DNA of 58,143 nucleotides from Candidatus Parabacteroides intestinigallinarum (GTDB lineage Bacteria > Bacteroidota > Bacteroidia > Bacteroidales > Tannerellaceae), in contig DXEN01000009.1 of assembly GCA_019114945.1 (NCBI GenBank), forward strand, positions 1 to 58,143. The letters are read 5' to 3'. The translations under genes were made by a program, and so were the position numbers. The notes beneath the pieces are model-generated. The model ran no database searches. It was not told where the DNA came from and was given only the letters and a program-made list of their open reading frames with translations. Within the stretch, counting starts at the first letter, position 1. Each line of letters starts with the position of its first letter. Positions 1 to 7,641 of this stretch are shown in pieces.

Positions 1-711
1 AAAGGGAAATCTAAGAATGGGTTGTACGGTGACGCGACGGAGGAGTTGGATTGGTCGATGGGCGTATTGTTCGAGACCTTGAAGCAATGCGGACTGGACG
101 AGAACACACTCGTTATCTTTACTTCGGATAATGGCGCTCAAGAGCGGTTTGGAGGGACGAACCGGCCTCTTCGGGGCGAGAAAGGCACTACGTATGAAGG
201 AGGATTCCGGGTTCCTTGCATCATGCGTTGGCCGGCGAGGATTCCCGCGAACCAAGAAAATGACGAGTTGGTGACATCGATGGATTTACTTCCGACGTTG
301 GCTTCGTATTGTGGGTATGAGGTCCCCAAAGATCGTATCATAGACGGGCATGATGTGACGGATATTTTAGAGGGTCAGTCTATAGCTTCTTCTACAGAGG
401 TGTTTTATTATTACCAGAAGCAACAATTGCAGGCCGTACGTTGGAGAAATTGGAAATATCATTTACCTTTACAAGAACGGATAAAAGGTCCTCATTTGCC
501 GGATACGGAGGTTGGCGAAGCTCGGTTGTATGACTTGGACTTGGACTTGTCGGAAACGGAAAATGTGATTGATCGGCATCCGGAAGTGGTTCGTCAGATG
601 AATAAACTCATTGAGGAGGTGCGTTCGGATATGGGAGATTGGGGCTACGAAGGGAGGAACCAGAGGCCGGCGGGCGTCATCGACGAACCTTTCCCCAGAG
701 TAATGAACTAA
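1..711 (+). CDS. Sulfatase, C-terminal part (cut by window start)
   Basis: The frame is open from base 1, so the true start and the catalytic Cys/Ser motif lie outside the window. What remains is the C-terminal part of a family S1 (formylglycine-dependent) sulfatase. The segment GLYGDATEELDWSMG is nearly identical to GLYGDVVEEIDWSVG of the next gene, and the metal-binding TSDNGAQ (D-N pair) follows at the expected distance. The downstream GEKGTTYEGGFRVPCIMRWP block is typical of the family. Such enzymes remove sulfate esters from host glycans or polysaccharides, normally in the periplasm. The next gene begins 12 bases after the stop, so the three sulfatases probably form one transcript. The glycan substrate cannot be told from the sequence. 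Confidence 0.9.
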   Translation, partial: KGKSKNGLYGDATEELDWSMGVLFETLKQCGLDENTLVIFTSDNGAQERFGGTNRPLRGEKGTTYEGGFRVPCIMRWPARIPANQENDELVTSMDLLPTLASYCGYEVPKDRIIDGHDVTDILEGQSIASSTEVFYYYQKQQLQAVRWRNWKYHLPLQERIKGPHLPDTEVGEARLYDLDLDLSETENVIDRHPEVVRQMNKLIEEVRSDMGDWGYEGRNQRPAGVIDEPFPRVMN

Positions 712-723
712 AATCAATATGGT

Positions 724-2097
724 ATGAGAACACTGAATTTTATATCCTTGGCCACGATGGCGGTAGCGGCTTCCACGCAGATGGATGTATATGCGAGTGC
801 GCCGGAACGTCCGAATTTCGTGATTATTTTGTGCGATGATATGGGTTATGGTGATTTGAGTTGCTATGGCAATCCGACCATCCAGACGCCTAATATCGAC
901 CGGATGGCGGATGAAGGCATGAAATTAACCCAGTTTTATGTGGGTGCCGCCATCTCTACGCCCAGCCGGAGCGCTCTGTTGACAGGACGGCTCCCGGTAA
1001 GAAACGGAATGTATGGAGACCGGAAAGGGGTTCTGTTTCCCGACTCGAAGGCGGGTTTGGGACAAGACGAGATAACGATCGCTAAAGTGCTGCGGCAAAA
1101 TGGATACGCTACCGGTTGCGTCGGGAAGTGGCATTTAGGCGCTTTCTCACCTTATCTGCCAACAGATCATGGATTTGATTATTATTTCGGTATTCCTTAC
1201 TCGAATGATATGAGTCCTGCCCAGAATAAGGGGTCACATGCCCGGAATTATCCACCGACTCCGTTGATTTTGGGTGATAAGAAGATTGAGGATGAGCCGG
1301 ATCAAGGCGAGTTGACTCGTCGTTATACCGAGAAAGCGGTGGAGTTTATCCATGAGCATGCCAAGGAACCTTTCTTCCTGTATTTCGCGCATACATTCCC
1401 GCATATTCCGTTGTACACGAACGCTCGTTTCGAGGGAACCAGCAAGCGTGGCTTGTATGGCGACGTGGTGGAAGAGATCGATTGGAGCGTGGGAGAGGTG
1501 TTAAAGGCTTTGCGGGAGCATGGTTTGGACGATAATACGTTTGTCATATTCACGAGCGATAATGGTCCTTGGCTGACAGAGCGTGAGAATGGAGGCTCCG
1601 CCGGTCCTTTGAAAGATGGTAAGGGCACTTGGTGGGAAGGAGGATTCCGGGTGCCGGCTATTTGCTGGATGCCCGGGAAGATCGCTCCGGCGATTAATGA
1701 TGAGATGATGGCTACGATGGATTTGTATCCGACGTTCCTCGCGATGGCGGGTATAGAGCGGCCGGAGGGTGTCGTGCTGGATGGTGTGGATCAGAGCGGA
1801 TTCTTGTTCGAGGAGAAGCGCTCCGCACGTGATGAGGTCTATTATTGGTGGGGCAGCGAGTTGATGGCCGTCCGAAAAGGGGAATGGAAATATTATTTCA
1901 AAACAATCAAGGACCAATATTTACGGACTTGCCAGATCGAGATTCCGGCTGAGCCTTTATTGTATAATGTAGAAGTAGATATCTCGGAAAAGTTTAATCA
2001 AGCGAAATCGCATCCGGAGATTGTGCGAGCATTGATAGAACTGGGTGAGAATCATAAGAGGGATATGAAGATCAAACCTTCGGTTTGTGATATGTAA
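724..2097 (+). CDS. Exported sulfatase, Ser-type, 457 aa
   Basis: Complete family S1 sulfatase. An N-terminal signal peptide (about residues 1-25) precedes the PNFVIILCDDMGYGDLSCYG block that supplies the Asp metal ligands. The activation motif is STPSRSALLTGR, that is S-x-P-S-R, so the catalytic formylglycine must be made from serine. In anaerobes this is done by the radical-SAM maturase anSME, which is not in this window. The second metal site reads TSDNGPW, and KWHLG follows the motif as expected. Length is normal. It sits 12 bases after one sulfatase and 26 bases before another. The likely job is desulfation of host mucin, glycosaminoglycan or a sulfated polysaccharide; which one is unknown. 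A SusC/D pair, common beside such genes, is not visible here. Confidence 0.93.
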   Translation: MRTLNFISLATMAVAASTQMDVYASAPERPNFVIILCDDMGYGDLSCYGNPTIQTPNIDRMADEGMKLTQFYVGAAISTPSRSALLTGRLPVRNGMYGDRKGVLFPDSKAGLGQDEITIAKVLRQNGYATGCVGKWHLGAFSPYLPTDHGFDYYFGIPYSNDMSPAQNKGSHARNYPPTPLILGDKKIEDEPDQGELTRRYTEKAVEFIHEHAKEPFFLYFAHTFPHIPLYTNARFEGTSKRGLYGDVVEEIDWSVGEVLKALREHGLDDNTFVIFTSDNGPWLTERENGGSAGPLKDGKGTWWEGGFRVPAICWMPGKIAPAINDEMMATMDLYPTFLAMAGIERPEGVVLDGVDQSGFLFEEKRSARDEVYYWWGSELMAVRKGEWKYYFKTIKDQYLRTCQIEIPAEPLLYNVEVDISEKFNQAKSHPEIVRALIELGENHKRDMKIKPSVCDM

Positions 2098-2123
2098 TAG
2101 AACAATTTAACGAAGAGAACAGG

Positions 2124-3470
2124 ATGAATAAGTATATAATAACGGCGGCCTGCGGATTGGTGTCGTCCGCCGCGTTCGCGCAAACGAAGGCGTTTCCGGA
2201 CACGCCCAATATCTTACTGATATTAGTCGATGATTTGGGTTATGGGGATTTGTCGTGTCAAGAGGCGGCGAAAGATATACGGACTCCGCATATCGATAAG
2301 TTGCTGGATGAGGGCATTCGCTTCACGAACTTTCATGCGAATTGCCCGGTATCGTCTCCCAGCAGGGCTTCTTTATTGACCGGGCGTTTCCCTGATATGG
2401 TGGGTGTTCCCGGAGTGATCCGGACGCACGAGGAGGACAGTTGGGGGTATTTGTCGGATGAGGCGATATTGTTGCCCCAGATGTTGAAAAAAGCGGGTTA
2501 TCACAACGCGATGATTGGCAAATGGAACTTGGGGTTGGAATCACCGAACACGCCTACGGAAAGAGGCTTCGACTCTTATAAAGGTTTTTTGGGGGACATG
2601 ATGGATGATTATTATACGCATCGCCGATGGGGAAATAACTATATGCGCGATAATCTGAAAGAGATCGATCCGCAAGGGCACGCAACCGATATTTTCTCGG
2701 ATTGGGCGATTCGTTACCTGTCGGATATGCGGGATAAGCGAGAGCCATTCTTCCTATATTTAGCGTATAACGCGCCGCATACACCTATACAGCCTCCGAA
2801 GGAATGGTTGGAGAAAGTGAGGAAACGCGAGCCGTCGCTTCCGGAGAAGCGGGCTAAGATTGTCGCTTTGATCGAACATCTGGATGATAGCATAGGACGT
2901 GTGTATGAGGCTTTAGAGGAAAACGGCCAGTTGGAGAACACGATTATTATCTTCACCTCCGATAACGGAGGGCAGGCGGACGCGGGAGCGAATAACGGTC
3001 CGTTCAGAGGCGCGAAGCAAGATATGTATGAAGGAGGAATCCGGGTAGCGGGTGGTATTTATTGGAAAGATCAGATACAGTCCGCTGTTCTGGATAATTT
3101 CGTGATGCTTTCGGATATATTCCCTACTTTGTGCGATTTGGCGTCGGTCCCGGTCTCGCACGAGATAGATGGTATCAGTCTCTTGCCTCTTTTGCGAGGA
3201 GAACGGCAGGATACGGATGACCGGATGGTTTATTGGGTCCGTCGGGAAGGGAATTCCCAATATGGGGGGATGGCGTATTATGCCGCCCGTTATAAGGATT
3301 ATAAGATTCTGCAAAATACGCCTTGGGAGCCTATCCAGTTCTTTAATTTGAAAGAGGATCCTCAAGAGCGGAAGCCTATCGCGGATCGTTCGTCGAAAAC
3401 ATTTGTAGATTTATTTAATGGGTTGATGGAGCATATCCGTCAAGCCGGGAAGATTCCTTGGCAAGATTGA
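2124..3470 (+). CDS. Exported sulfatase, Ser-type, 448 aa
   Basis: Third sulfatase of the cluster. A clear signal peptide ends near AAFAQ (residue 20). The PNILLILVDDLGYGDLSC block carries the metal ligands, and the activation motif is SSPSRASLLTGR (S-x-P-S-R, serine type). A second metal site reads FTSDNGGQ. Sequence divergence from the gene before it suggests a different substrate rather than a fresh duplication. The gene ends the operon; a repeat array starts 15 bases after the stop. It needs the same anSME-type maturation as its neighbour. Confidence 0.93.
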   Translation: MNKYIITAACGLVSSAAFAQTKAFPDTPNILLILVDDLGYGDLSCQEAAKDIRTPHIDKLLDEGIRFTNFHANCPVSSPSRASLLTGRFPDMVGVPGVIRTHEEDSWGYLSDEAILLPQMLKKAGYHNAMIGKWNLGLESPNTPTERGFDSYKGFLGDMMDDYYTHRRWGNNYMRDNLKEIDPQGHATDIFSDWAIRYLSDMRDKREPFFLYLAYNAPHTPIQPPKEWLEKVRKREPSLPEKRAKIVALIEHLDDSIGRVYEALEENGQLENTIIIFTSDNGGQADAGANNGPFRGAKQDMYEGGIRVAGGIYWKDQIQSAVLDNFVMLSDIFPTLCDLASVPVSHEIDGISLLPLLRGERQDTDDRMVYWVRREGNSQYGGMAYYAARYKDYKILQNTPWEPIQFFNLKEDPQERKPIADRSSKTFVDLFNGLMEHIRQAGKIPWQD

Positions 3471-3485
3471 AATAGGCTTTTAAAC

Positions 3486-3567
3486 GCACATAGCTGCGAT
3501 GTCCAACGCACGTACGTGAAATGCCTATCGCACCTATGTGTCTTGGCTGACGCACCTATGTTAAAAT
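3486..3567. repeat. 22-base tandem repeat, about 4 units
   Basis: Units begin at 3486, 3508, 3530 and 3552 (last one partial). Each starts with GCAC plus a variant of CTATGTG followed by about 11 variable bases. The same core, CACATAGGTG read on the other strand, forms a 22-base array at 56884-56971. It lies just after the sulfatase stop codon. Function unknown. Confidence 0.75.
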
Positions 3568-3604
3568 TTGTGGTCGCATTGGGGCGCGGGACGGTGAGAC
3601 CGTC

Positions 3605-3770
3605 GCTTTATGTGTGCTCAATTCCCTTCGGAGGAGATTCATGTTTCTTTCGAAGGGAATTTTAGTTTCTCTCGAAGGAAACCGTTTCCCCTCTTGAGAG
3701 GGGCAGGGGGTGTGTTAATCAATTGAGAATTGACAATTGACGATTGACGATTATAGGGCCGTGAAACTTA
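3605..3770. repeat. Long direct repeat A, copy 1
   Basis: About 165 bases that recur with few differences at 5820-5985 (offset 2215-2216). The shared part contains TTTCTTTCGAAGGGAATTTT, a GAGAGGGG/CAGGGGGTGTG stretch and a run of ATTGACAATTGACGATT-like units ending at AGGGCCGTGAAACT. The two copies bracket the conjugation-gene remnant and the broken AlbA gene, so they may mark recombination or insertion boundaries. Confidence 0.8.
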
Positions 3771-3776
3771 TAGAAA

Positions 3777-4059
3777 GTGTTGCAGAAGCGGCAAAGCATG
3801 ACCATCAACCAGCGGGAGAAGTCCACCTCGATAAGCACCCAGATGGACAGCCTGATACGTGCCAGCAAGATGTCCAACCTCACGCAAGGCATGTTCGTGG
3901 GTGCGGTGGTGGACAACGAGAAAGTGCCGGATGCAGGAGGAAATACAAGCCAACTACGAGCGCATCCGTCAGGAAGTCCAGCAGATTGTCGAGAACGAGA
4001 TAATCCGGATTAAGAATGACCCGGAGCTGTGCCATTTGATTAAGGAGGAGGATGAATAA
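3777..4059 (+). pseudogene. Remnant of conjugative coupling protein (MobC/TraG-like C-terminus)
   Basis: Two reading frames together give the C-terminal tail of the VirD4-type coupling protein found in Bacteroidales conjugative elements. The first frame (from 3777) encodes MTINQREKSTSISTQMDSL and LTQGMFVGAVVDN. The second frame (ending 4059) encodes MQEEIQANYERIRQEVQQIV and IIRIKNDPELCHLIKEED. Compared with the family as I remember it, a stretch between VVDN and MQEE is missing and the frame changes there, so this is a decayed fragment. It begins 6 bases after repeat A copy 1. It shows that an integrative element once sat here. It was not translated as one protein in any frame. Confidence 0.65.
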
Positions 4060-4111
4060 CCGATATTCTTTCCTGACACACAGTATTTTTGCTAATTTTG
4101 CAGACAAAGAA

Positions 4112-5463
4112 ATGATTATGAATGAGAACCAAAATATTGAATGGAAAGAAAGCTGGCGGGACGAATACCTGAAATGGATATGCGGTTTCGCCAATGCCGC
4201 AGGCGGCAAGATATATATCGGCACGGATGACAACGGCAAGGTGGTCGGCGTTGCCGATGCCAAGAAGCTGCTGGAGGACATTCCGAACAAGGTGCGTGAT
4301 GTGCTGGGCATCATGGTTGATGTGAACCTGCTGGAAGAAAACGGGCTGCAATACATTGAGATTGACGTGCCGCCCTATTCAAACCCTATCAACTACAAAG
4401 GTCAGTACCATTACCGCAGCGGCAGCACGAAACAGGAGTTGAAAGCTGCGGCTTTGAACCGTTTCATCATGCAGAAAACAGGCAGGCATTGGGACGAGTT
4501 CCCCATAGAACGAGCCAAAGCGGAGGACTTGTCAGAAAGTGCGCTGAACCGTTTCCGCAAGGAAGCGGCAAGAAGCGGACGTGTGGACGAAGGGGTGTTG
4601 AACGACACGACCGGGCATCTGTTGCAGGACTTGCGCCTGATTGACGATGCCGGGCATTTGAACCGTGCCGCCGTGCTGTTGTTTCATCCCGACCCCGAAA
4701 AATATGTGTTCGGCGCATATATCAAGATAGGCTTTTTCCGGGACAATAAAGGCAATCTGGAATTTCAGGACGAGATTCACGGTGCTTTGATGGAACAGGT
4801 GGACAAGGCTATGGACTTGATAAAGACCAAGTATTTAAAATCTACCGGATTTCATACGAGGACATTTCCCGGCGGGAAACGCCGCAGTTCCCAGTCGAAG
4901 CCGTCAGGGAATCACTGATGAACGCCATCGCCCACAAGGATTACGCCAGCGGTGTACCCATCCAAATCAGCGTGTTCCCCGACCATATCACTTTCTGGAA
5001 CTCCGGGCAGTTGCCGGAGGACTGGACTACCGACAGGCTGTTTGAAAGCCATCCGTCCGCACCCTATAACCCGATAATCGCCAACGCCTTTTTCAGAAGC
5101 GGGGACATTGAAAGCTGGGGACGTGGTTACAAGCGCATTTTGGAAGCGGTCAGCGCATACAGGCTGCTGCCGCCCAAACTGGAAATGATAAGCGGGCTGA
5201 TGATTACCTATTATACGGACGTGCGTTCACAGTTATTGGCGCAACGTGTGGATGAAAGGTATATACCTGTCATTGAATATGCAGCCCAAAATGGAAGCGT
5301 TACCAATTCGGACGTTCAAAGAATATTGAATACCAACCGGACTACTGCATATCGTTTGTTACAACAAATGGGAACATGGCTGGAAATGCAGGGCGTTACG
5401 GGTAAAAGCACTTATTATACGATAAAAGGTTTGCCAAACGCTTCGCAAACGCTCCAAAAATAA
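4112..5463 (+). pseudogene. AlbA_2-type ATP-binding / RecG-like regulator, frameshifted
   Basis: Frame 1 (to 4918) starts best at ATG 4112 or 4118, just after a TAATTTTG promoter-like element at 4093-4100. It encodes the N-terminal AlbA_2 (Schlafen-related) domain: NIEWKESWRDEYLKWICGF, NAAGGKIYIGTDDNGKVVG and YHYRSGSTKQEL. Near 4841-4850 the frame changes. The continuation in the next frame reads ISYEDISRRETPQFPVEAVR and then MNAIAHKDYASG, the GHKL-like HATPase part (divergent AAA_4 family), followed by a C-terminal winged-helix-like segment. Joined, the product would be about 450 residues, the family's usual size. These proteins are usually transcription regulators carried by mobile elements. 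A real frameshift, a sequencing error or a programmed shift are all possible; without reads I favour inactivation. Confidence 0.75.
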
Positions 5464-5654
5464 GTGGTTTCTTATCTTTCGCCTTTCATATATAGCTTGT
5501 TACCAGCGAATTGCAAATAGTAAAAACGCTTCATAAACGCTTCACAAATGGCTCATTGAAAGAGGGTGATTAACTTCGCTCTCTCTTTTTATACCTGCTT
5601 TTAATGCTGCAACCAATGGTTGCAGTCATTCTTCACCCGGACAACCCTTACCAG

Positions 5655-5800
5655 AAGCGACCTCGGAGAGGTCGAACAAAAGTGATGTTGTTGAACCTCT
5701 TCGAGGTTCCGCCGGAGTAGGGATGGTTTGTCCGCAGGTGTCGCTACGCTCCACCAGCGGTTAATCACATTCGACCTCTTCGAGGTCTTTTCTTTGCGTG
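5655..5800. repeat. Direct repeat B, copy 1
   Basis: A 146-base block repeated almost exactly at 6068-6213 (constant offset 413). It contains small palindromes GACCTCGGAGAGGTC and GACCTCTTCGAGGTC; the last is followed by TTTTCTT and could end transcription. No gene is contained. Between 5464 and 5655 I see only a perfect palindrome at 5607-5625 (arms CTGCAACC / GGTTGCAG). Confidence 0.8.
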
Positions 5801-5819
5801 ATATATGCTTGAAATAAGA

Positions 5820-5985
5820 GCTTTATGTGTGTTCAATTCTCTTCGAAGGAGATTTGTGTTTCTTTCGAAGGGAATTTTAGTTTCTCTCGAAGGAAACCGT
5901 TTCCCCTCTTGAGAGGGGGCAGGGGGTGTGTTAATCAATTGACAATTCACAATTGACGATTAACAATTATAGGGCCGTGAAACTA
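5820..5985. repeat. Long direct repeat A, copy 2
   Basis: Second copy of the 165-base block at 3605-3770. It immediately precedes ATAGGACGGTGGAACCGTCC (5986-6005), whose ACGGTG...CGTC theme also precedes copy 1 (3590-3604) and recurs near 6270. The region 5464-6478 (about 1 kb) holds no supportable gene, only these repeats, ATTGACAATT-type strings and hairpins. Confidence 0.8.
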
Positions 5986-6067
5986 ATAGGACGGTGGAAC
6001 CGTCCCACTCTGTGTAACCGAGGGTGGAGCGAAGCGACACCTTCGGGATGCGTGTATCCCTTGCCGG

Positions 6068-6213
6068 AAGCGACCTCGGAGAGGTCGAACAAGAGTGATG
6101 TTGTTGAACCTCTTCGAGGTTCCGCCGGAGTAGGGATGGCTTGTCCGCAGGTGTCGCTCCGCTCCACCAGCGGTTAATCACATTCGACCTCTTCGAGGTC
6201 TTTTCTTGGCGTG
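6068..6213. repeat. Direct repeat B, copy 2
   Basis: Second copy of the 146-base block at 5655-5800, including the terminal GACCTCTTCGAGGTC palindrome and T-run. Copies A2 and B2 are interleaved with B1, giving the order A1, mobile debris, B1, A2, B2. Confidence 0.8.
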
Positions 6214-6422
6214 TGGGTAATTGTCAATTAACAATTGACGATTGACAATTATTGGCTGGAAACTTGTAGGACGGTGAAGTCTCTCCCTATGTGTAATGCC
6301 TGTTATGTTACGAAAATGTGTATATTCGCGCAAATCATGTTGGTAAAATGTGATTAATGGACATTATGAGGCATTTATAATGCCTATTATCGCTCCTTTA
6401 TACTGGGCATGATGAGATACAA

Positions 6423-6459
6423 ATAATGCCCATTGTAAGGTGTTTACAATGGGCATTAT
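6423..6459 (-). terminator. Terminator-like hairpin after asd
   Basis: Perfect 16-base inverted repeat (6423-6438 and 6444-6459, arms ATAATGCCCATTGTAA / TTACAATGGGCATTAT) with a 5-base loop, 19 bases past the asd stop on the minus strand. The following TTTGTAT is a weak T-tract. A smaller AGGCATT/AATGCCT palindrome lies further on. Confidence 0.7.
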
Positions 6460-6478
6460 AAGAGTCGTATATCCGTTA

Positions 6479-7489
6479 TTATCCGATATTCCCTACCTTC
6501 AGCAGGTACTCCGCGATTTGTACGGCGTTGAGGGCGGCGCCCTTCTTGATCTGGTCGCTCACGGTCCAGAAGGTCAGGCCGTTCGGGTTGCAAAGATCCT
6601 TGCGGATGCGCCCTACGTAAACCGGATCGTGGTCCGCTACGAATAGAGGCATCGGATATACCTTGTTGGCCGGATCGTCCTGCAATACCACGCCTTCCGC
6701 ATTGGCGAAAGCCTCGCGAGCCTCCTCGACGCTAATCGGGCGCTCGGTCTCGATCCATGTCGCCTCGCTATGCGCCCGCATGACGGGGACACGCACGCAG
6801 GTAGCGCTTACCTCCACATCGGAATGCATAATCTTGCGTGTCTCGTTGTACATCTTCATCTCCTCTTTCGTGTAGCCGTTCTCCATGAACACATCTACAT
6901 GAGGAATGACATTATATGCCAATTGATAAGCGAATTTCTCCACCGTCGGCTCCTCGCCTTTTTGCAATTGCTCGTATTGCTTGATTAACTCGGCCATGGC
7001 GGTAGCGCCCGCTCCGCTCGCGGCTTGATAAGTGGACACGTGTACCCGTTTGATGTGCGATAATTTCTCGATCGCCTTCAGGGCGACTACCATCTGGATA
7101 GTCGTGCAATTCGGGTTCGCGATGACACCGCGCGGGCGGTTCAAGGCATCTTCCGGATTGACCTCCGGAACGACCAAGGGAACGTCGTTGTCCATCCGGA
7201 ATGCGCTGGAGTTATCGATCATGACGGTTCCGTATTGGGTAATGGTTTTCTCGAACTCCTTGGATGTACCCGCTCCCGCGGAGACGAAGGCCACATCGAT
7301 ACCCTTGAAATCGTCGTTGTGCTTCAGCTCTTTCACGGTGTAAGGTTTACCGCGAAACGTATAAACACGTCCGGCACTGCGCGAGGAGCCGAAAAGTACC
7401 AACTCGTCGATCGGGAAGTTTCTTTGGTCGAGCACACGCAGGAACTCTTGTCCTACGGCACCACTAACACCAACAATCGCTACTTTCAT
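6479..7489 (-). CDS. asd: Aspartate-semialdehyde dehydrogenase, 336 aa
   Basis: Cytoplasmic enzyme that reduces L-aspartyl-4-phosphate to L-aspartate 4-semialdehyde with NADPH. It feeds the lysine/diaminopimelate, threonine and methionine branches. The N-terminal nucleotide-binding motif is [14 protein letters not shown], and SSRSAG follows. The active-site cysteine is in [14 protein letters not shown]. The substrate-binding region includes the [13 protein letters not shown] segment. Length matches the family. It is transcribed alone, convergent with the repeat region and divergent from the lamin-tail gene. A TATCTTTG -7 element about 117 bases upstream implies a long leader that contains a GGAAAGGTTTCC / GGAAACCCTTT palindrome (7545-7571). 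No lysine riboswitch was recognised. Confidence 0.96.
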   Translation of the reverse strand: MKVAIVGVSGAVGQEFLRVLDQRNFPIDELVLFGSSRSAGRVYTFRGKPYTVKELKHNDDFKGIDVAFVSAGAGTSKEFEKTITQYGTVMIDNSSAFRMDNDVPLVVPEVNPEDALNRPRGVIANPNCTTIQMVVALKAIEKLSHIKRVHVSTYQAASGAGATAMAELIKQYEQLQKGEEPTVEKFAYQLAYNVIPHVDVFMENGYTKEEMKMYNETRKIMHSDVEVSATCVRVPVMRAHSEATWIETERPISVEEAREAFANAEGVVLQDDPANKVYPMPLFVADHDPVYVGRIRKDLCNPNGLTFWTVSDQIKKGAALNAVQIAEYLLKVGNIG

Positions 7490-7605
7490 TTTGAGTACTG
7501 ATTAAATTAGTATATTTGTAAATATTGTTATAACTTTGTCGTCCGAAAGGGTTTCCAAGGAAACCTTTCCGTGCCCTGCAATAACAGTTGTTTTGTAGGA
7601 GCGTG

Positions 7606-7613
7606 CAAAGATA
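7606..7613 (-). promoter_or_regulatory. Putative -7 element of the asd promoter
   Basis: Minus-strand TATCTTTG fits the Bacteroidota TAnnTTTG -7 consensus. It would give asd a leader of roughly 110 bases. The -33 TTTG is not clear. Confidence 0.45.
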
Positions 7614-7641
7614 GAGATTTTATAACTAAAACTAAGTAGCT

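Noticed and set aside
7501-7620. Lysine riboswitch in the asd leader
   Set aside because: The leader is too short and shows only one simple palindrome, not the five-helix lysine aptamer.
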